Positions 52,201 through 58,200 of a stretch of DNA of 64,000 bases are shown in pieces. The notes below the pieces were generated by a model. It had not been told where the DNA came from, searched no databases, and was given only the letters and a program-made list of their open reading frames with translations. The position numbers and the translations under genes are program-made. Numbering within the stretch: position 1 is the first letter of the stretch; every line of letters starts with the position of its first letter. The DNA is from Lytechinus variegatus (lineage: Eukaryota; Echinodermata; Echinoidea; Temnopleuroida; Toxopneustidae), in NCBI RefSeq assembly GCF_018143015.1, contig NC_054746.1:30593129-30657128 (forward strand), read 5' to 3'.

Positions 52201-55200
52201 CATACATCAATACACTCATTATTGCTAGGCAAATTACAAAATATAAATATATAATCTTAAGCAATGTTTTAAAAATATTATCAAGCGTGAAGACACTTAC
52301 TCAAAACAAATATTGAGTACCACATATATGCATGGTTTGAAAGGCTATTGCTATTTTACATCAAATAAATAAATCTTTCTCCATTTAGTTCAACCTTCTA
52401 AGCAATTTTGATATACTTTATCGTAGCATGAAAAAGAAAAGTAACTGTTTAAGAAAATGTAATAATTTTTTTTGTAAATTTATATATCTAGGCTATTCCT
52501 ATTTTACATCAAATAAATATTTCGTTATTTAATCCACCCTTCTAATCAGTTTAACAATTTTAAGTCTTTAAGTCTTACAATGATCTTTTATGAAACACCC
52601 CCTATGCCAACTAACCCCTAACTGCGAATGCCTCTGCCATGATCTTCAACCTTGTGCAAGGAACCTCCTGGCTGGTCATGTCATCAAGTTTAGCTTTATC
52701 TAAATTCTTGATGGCTTCTTCATATTCACCCATGGCTAAGTGGACTTTGGAAAGGAGAAGGTGCGACTCTGCATACAGTATATGCTAAAAACAAATCAAA
52801 AATGGAAAAAAGTGCAAAGAATACTCCCAACACAAAGAGAAACTGTATTAGACTTAATAAACATATTTTATAGTAAAAGAAAATACTAAATCTGAAAAAA
52901 AAATTATATCATGCTGTTAAATGCCAGTAGTTGCAGTAAACACTGATTTCATGAGAAAGTCTGTAAAACCTGGCTTAATTGTCAGTATATCATCGAGGAT
53001 CTAGATCTGGTACAGTTACATAAACTGAACTTTGTGAAATCTTAAAATCTGCGCTGAAAAATGTTCACACTGAAGATCACCAACACAGACAGGAACATGT
53101 GGGACAATGTATTATTATTGCTGGAATAAAGACCCGATGGAAGTGACCGAATCCGCGCTTATTTTGCTTATATCTCAGCAATTACACAATTTCTTCCAGA
53201 ATCCTTTGGCACATATTTTTTATTCATACAAACAGACACTTTGGTGGTCATTATATTAGATTCTGTAAAAAGTCATTTTGAGATCGTTACCAAAACTGGA
53301 ATTGATCTTTAATATACATTCAGCTGGAGAACAAAAAATACTGCATAAAAAAAGCATTCTATACCTTTGAAAAAATGTCAATTAATAATTGCAAGCCATT
53401 TCATAATTAATGCCTGTAATGATCAAATGTAACTCTTACATCCTATTGACCTATTCTGTATTGAAATTGAGAAATTTTATCATATTTTCATCCAATCATT
53501 CATGACCAGTTTACTGAAAGGCAGAACATCAAAGAATATTCTGCAAAAATATCATAGTACCCATTGTACCTTTGCGCCTTTAGCAGCAAGGAGGAGATGG
53601 GACCTGGCTGATGAGAGCTCCTTCTTAGCTTTTGCTGCTGTCTCATGATTGGGTGGATTCTGAATCAAGTACAACTCCAGCTCACATTCCCCAGCGGCAA
53701 GATGAAGCAAAACCTCTGTGAAGGTTAGATTTAAATTAAAATTACAAGGCAATGCAATATGTTAGTGTCCACATCTACATGTTTGAATCTACACAAATGT
53801 AGTTGCAGCATAAAATGATTCCATTATAATAATATAAAGCCTTTAAAAGTTAGGTTAAAGGGGTACTCCAGGCTAAAATAAGTAGAGGAAAATTCACAAA
53901 GCAAATGCTGAAAATCTCCTCAAAATATGATAACAAATACCAGTGTTATTACTTATTAAATTAAGTTTGATTAAGTTATTGAATTAAATTTTTAAAATAT
54001 TTTGTGTAAACAGGTCAATATACACAGTCATGAATAAGCAATAGGGTGGGCTGATCCCTATCTTCCTTTTTCATATGATATTACATGAAATCATAATTAT
54101 TTCATATTTTCATACATGTGTGAATGATATGTCCCTTGTAACACAAGGCAAAAGCGATATTGTGTCTCGCCCACTTATGAAAATAACCAGAAATATTGTG
54201 ATTTGCCAGGGCACGCAAGAGAATTATATCGAAACTTCATTGTGAAATGACTAGGATGGAATAACACTTGTCATAAGAGCCTTGCTCGTAAACCTTTGAC
54301 CTTACCATGTGACCTCCCACTGCAGCATAACATGCAGGTTCCCCAAGTCCATCTACCATCCAAGTTTGGTTGAAAAACGACTTACGGTTGCGGAGTTAGG
54401 TGTCACAAGAGTCTTGCATGTAAACTTTAACGTTGACCTGAAAATGGCCTTTGACCTTATCATGTGACCTCTGACTGCAGCATTAAAAACCAATCCCCAA
54501 AGTCCATCTACCATCCAAGTTTGGTTGAAATTCGGCTTACGGTTGTGAAGTTAGGTGTGATAAGAGAATCTTGCATGTAAACTTTAACATTGACCTGAAA
54601 ATGACCTTTGACCTTACCACGTGACCTCCAACTGCAGCATTATATGCCGATCCCCAAAGTCCATCTACCATCCAAGTTTGGTTGAAAAACGAATTACGGT
54701 TGCGGAGTCAGGTGTCACAAGCATCTTGCATGTAAACCAGGGCTCCACACTAACCCATTTTTTCTACTGGTCCAACCTATTCATGTCGGACCAGTAGATA
54801 CCCAGTTTTTCAAATTTTTACTGGTCCGAACCTAAAATCTACTGGTCCCAAAAAGTAAAGAAAACATTTAAAAAAAGGCGCAAGTTTATTTTTCTAGCCT
54901 TTCGTGACCCCCCCCCCCCCCGTAAAACGAAGGAATGAAGGACAAAAAGAAAGCAAGACAGAAACGAAGAGAGTAAGAAAGAAAGAAAGAAGGAAGGAAG
55001 GAAAGTCAGAAAGAAAGAAAGGATGGAAGGAAAGAAGGAAGGAAGGAAGGAAGGAAAGAAGTAAGGAAAGAAGGAAGGAAGGAAAGAAGGAAGGACAGTA
55101 AGAAAGAAAGGATGGAAGGAAGGAAAGTAAGAAAGGATGGAAGAAAGGAGGGAGGAAGGAGGGCGGAAAGAAGGGAGGAAAGAAGGAAGGAAAGAAGGAA

Positions 55201-58200
55201 GGAAAGTAAGAAAGGATGGAAGGAAAGAAGGAAGGAAAGAAGGAAGGAAGGAAAGAAAGAAAGAAGGAAGGAAGGAAAGAAGGAAAGTCAGAAAGGATGG
55301 AAGGAAGGAAGAAAAGAAGGAAGAAAGGATGGAAGGAAGGAAAGAAGGAAGGAAGGAAAGTAAGAAAGAAAGAAAGGATGGAAGGAGGGAGGAAGGAAGG
55401 GAGGAAAGAAGGGAGGAAAGAAGGAAGGAAGGAAAGTAAGAAAGGATGGAAGGAAAGAAGGAAGGAAAGGAGGAAGGAAGGAAGGAAAGAAGGAAGGAAG
55501 GAAAGTCAGAAAGAAAGGATGGAAGGAAGGAAGAAAAGAAGGAAGAAAGGATGGAAGGAAGGAAAGAAGGAAGGAAAGAAGTAAGGAAAGGAAGGAAAGT
55601 AAGAAAGAAAGAAAGGATGGAAGGAGGGAGGAAGGAAGGGAGGAAAGAAGGGAGGAAAGAAGGAAGGAAAGTAAGAAAGAAAGGATGGAAGGAAGGAAAG
55701 AAGGAAGGAAAGAAGGGAGGAAAGGAGGAAGGAAGGAAGGAAAGAAGGAAGGAAAGAAGGAAGGAAAGGAAGGAAAGAAGGAAGGAAAGAAGGAAGGAAA
55801 GAAGGAAGGAAAGAAGGATGGAAATAAGGAAGGAAGGAAAGAAGAAAGGAAAGAAGGAAGGAAAGAAGGAAGGAAGGAAAGAAAGAAAGGATGGAAGGAA
55901 GGAAGGAGGAAGGGAGGAAAGAAGGGAGGAAAGAAGGAAGGAAAGTAAGAAAGGATGGAAGGAAAGAAGGAATGAAAGAAGGAAGGAAAGGAGGAAGGAA
56001 GGAAAGAAGGAAGGAAAGAAGGAAAGAAATAGAGAAAAAAAAATAAAAGAAAGATTGAAAAGAAAGAAGGGAAGAAAACAGGAAGAAAACAGAGGAAGAA
56101 AGCTTAAACTATTATCATAAATAATTTGTTTCTTTTTTGGCTCAATTAAAATAGCTACGAAAGTCAGAAACCAAGTGTATCAACACACACATAAATGCAT
56201 ATGTGGGGCTATATGTATTCAGACGATACCACCCGAGACCCGATCTGTTTGAACCAAACAGAAGTGAAAATTTACCCTTTTACTGCTTACAGATGACAGA
56301 GTTACTCCAATTTTTAGGAAATATGGACATTATAAGAGCCTTTCATGAGTATGAACCGTGAATTTTGACAGTTCTGTGAGAGATTTCTGCCAGAGTTTAG
56401 CCAGGTTTCGTTCGTGCGGCCAGTGGAGAATTCACCATGTGGATTGTGTGGCTGACTACATGTACACTGTCCGCATGCTGTATAGTACTCTAGTAACACG
56501 TGCGATTCATCCTGTGTGTATTCTGTGTGTGAATTGCAGAATTGAACGGGGGAAATGGTTTGCTGTGAATTTGACCATTTCTGGAAAAGTTATTGGCCCA
56601 ACAATGGTTTTTATTACTGGTCATGTCGGACCCTTAAATCTTGCTATTTTTGGAAAAATTACTGGCCCGACAATGATATTTTTTACTGGTCATGTCGGAC
56701 CAGTAAATCTTCCAATTTCTGAAAATCTACTGGCCCAACAGCGATTTTTACCGGTCTGGGACCGTCGGACCGCCGCTAGTGTCGAGCCCTGTGTAAACTT
56801 TAACGTTGACCTGAAAATGACCTTACCATGTGACCTCAGACTGCAGCATAACATGCAGGTCCCCAAAGTCCATCTACCATCCAAGTTTGGTTAAAAAGCG
56901 ACTTACGGTTGCGGAGTTAGGTGTCATAAGAGAGTCTTGCATGTAAACTTTAACGTTGACCTAAAAATGACCTTTGACCTTACCATGTGATATCCAACTG
57001 CAGCATAAGATGCAAGTCCCCCAACTCGATCTAATCTACCATCCAAGTTTGGTTGAAAAGTGACTTACGGTTGCGGAGTTATGTGTCATTAGGTTTGTGA
57101 TGGACGGAAGACAGACAACATTTGGATCCCTATAGGGGGTATCTCACTGGGCTTGAAACTAGTTCGCGACTACAAATTTTGCTAGTTGCAGAGACGTCTC
57201 ATGAAAATTACAGAGTCTCCGAGGAGTCGCAAGAAGATTAAACATGATTAATATTTTGGAGACTGTTTCTAGTCTCCGCGAAGTCTCCATCAGTTACTGC
57301 GACGTCTCGGAGACTAATGATATCCGCGACTGCTGAGACGTCGCCGCGATGTCTCAGAGACATCGCGAAGACCTGCTGGAGACCAAAAAAAATTATAATA
57401 CATTGCGGAGACGTCTCCGCGACACTTCTTTACACTGTTTGACCCACTTCAGAAACCACGTGACTGAACGCGTGCTGATATCCCTCCTCCTGCTCCAAGT
57501 CAGGTGTATGATCTTTCAAACGTAGACCTAAGCGTATATAGGCAGGAGGAAGTCTCGGATACGTCTCAGCGACGTCTCAGCAACCTTTCGGAGACCCTGG
57601 CAAACTACCAGCCAAGTCACTGCGACTGCCCGGAAACATCTCGGAGACGTCGCCGAGACTGCCTGAAACGTCTCGGAGACTCGCTTGCAATTAAGAAATG
57701 TCTCAAGGACGTCGCAGCGACTACTTGGAGACTTTCCCGCAACATCGCCGCGACTGTCGGGCTAGTGCTTGTCACCTGCTCTGGAGACGTCTCTGAGACA
57801 ACGCAAAGACGTCTCCTTGGTGAGAGCGCAAGCCATTTTTGTCTCCGAGACGTCTCCGCGACTGCAGCGACTGATAAGTTGGAGACTGTCGCGGCGACGT
57901 CTCCGTTGGTGAGATAGAGCCTTCTGTCTCACCTTCACCTCTCGTGGGCGAGACAAAAATCAGTTGCAGGCTTGCAGCAATAATTGTCTTATACAAAACA
58001 GTAATGTGACATGTCTAACTAATTGTTACTACTCGGGACTACTTCTGTTTCTGGTAACTCCCATAGGAACTCGGCAGGACAGTCTTTTGCTGGTTAACAC
58101 CAAGCTGGCATATAACCAATTACCTAGATTAATCAGTCATAGTGGCTGATGTTATAGACAACAGATATCACTCTTGTGCCTTTTTTTCTCTGTTCTCTTT

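Noticed and set aside
54904..56120. Overlapping long Lys/Arg/Glu/Gly-rich open frames
   Set aside because: They are translations of the GA minisatellite and are open in several frames because the repeat lacks T-containing stops.
56358..56894. 178-codon frame
   Set aside because: It lies in the right part of the hAT-like element and runs through its terminal repeat into the tandem array; not a transposase.
57504..57917. 137-codon frame with repeated SQRRL/SETL words
   Set aside because: Translation of the GAGACGTCTC block; both strands are open due to the palindromes.
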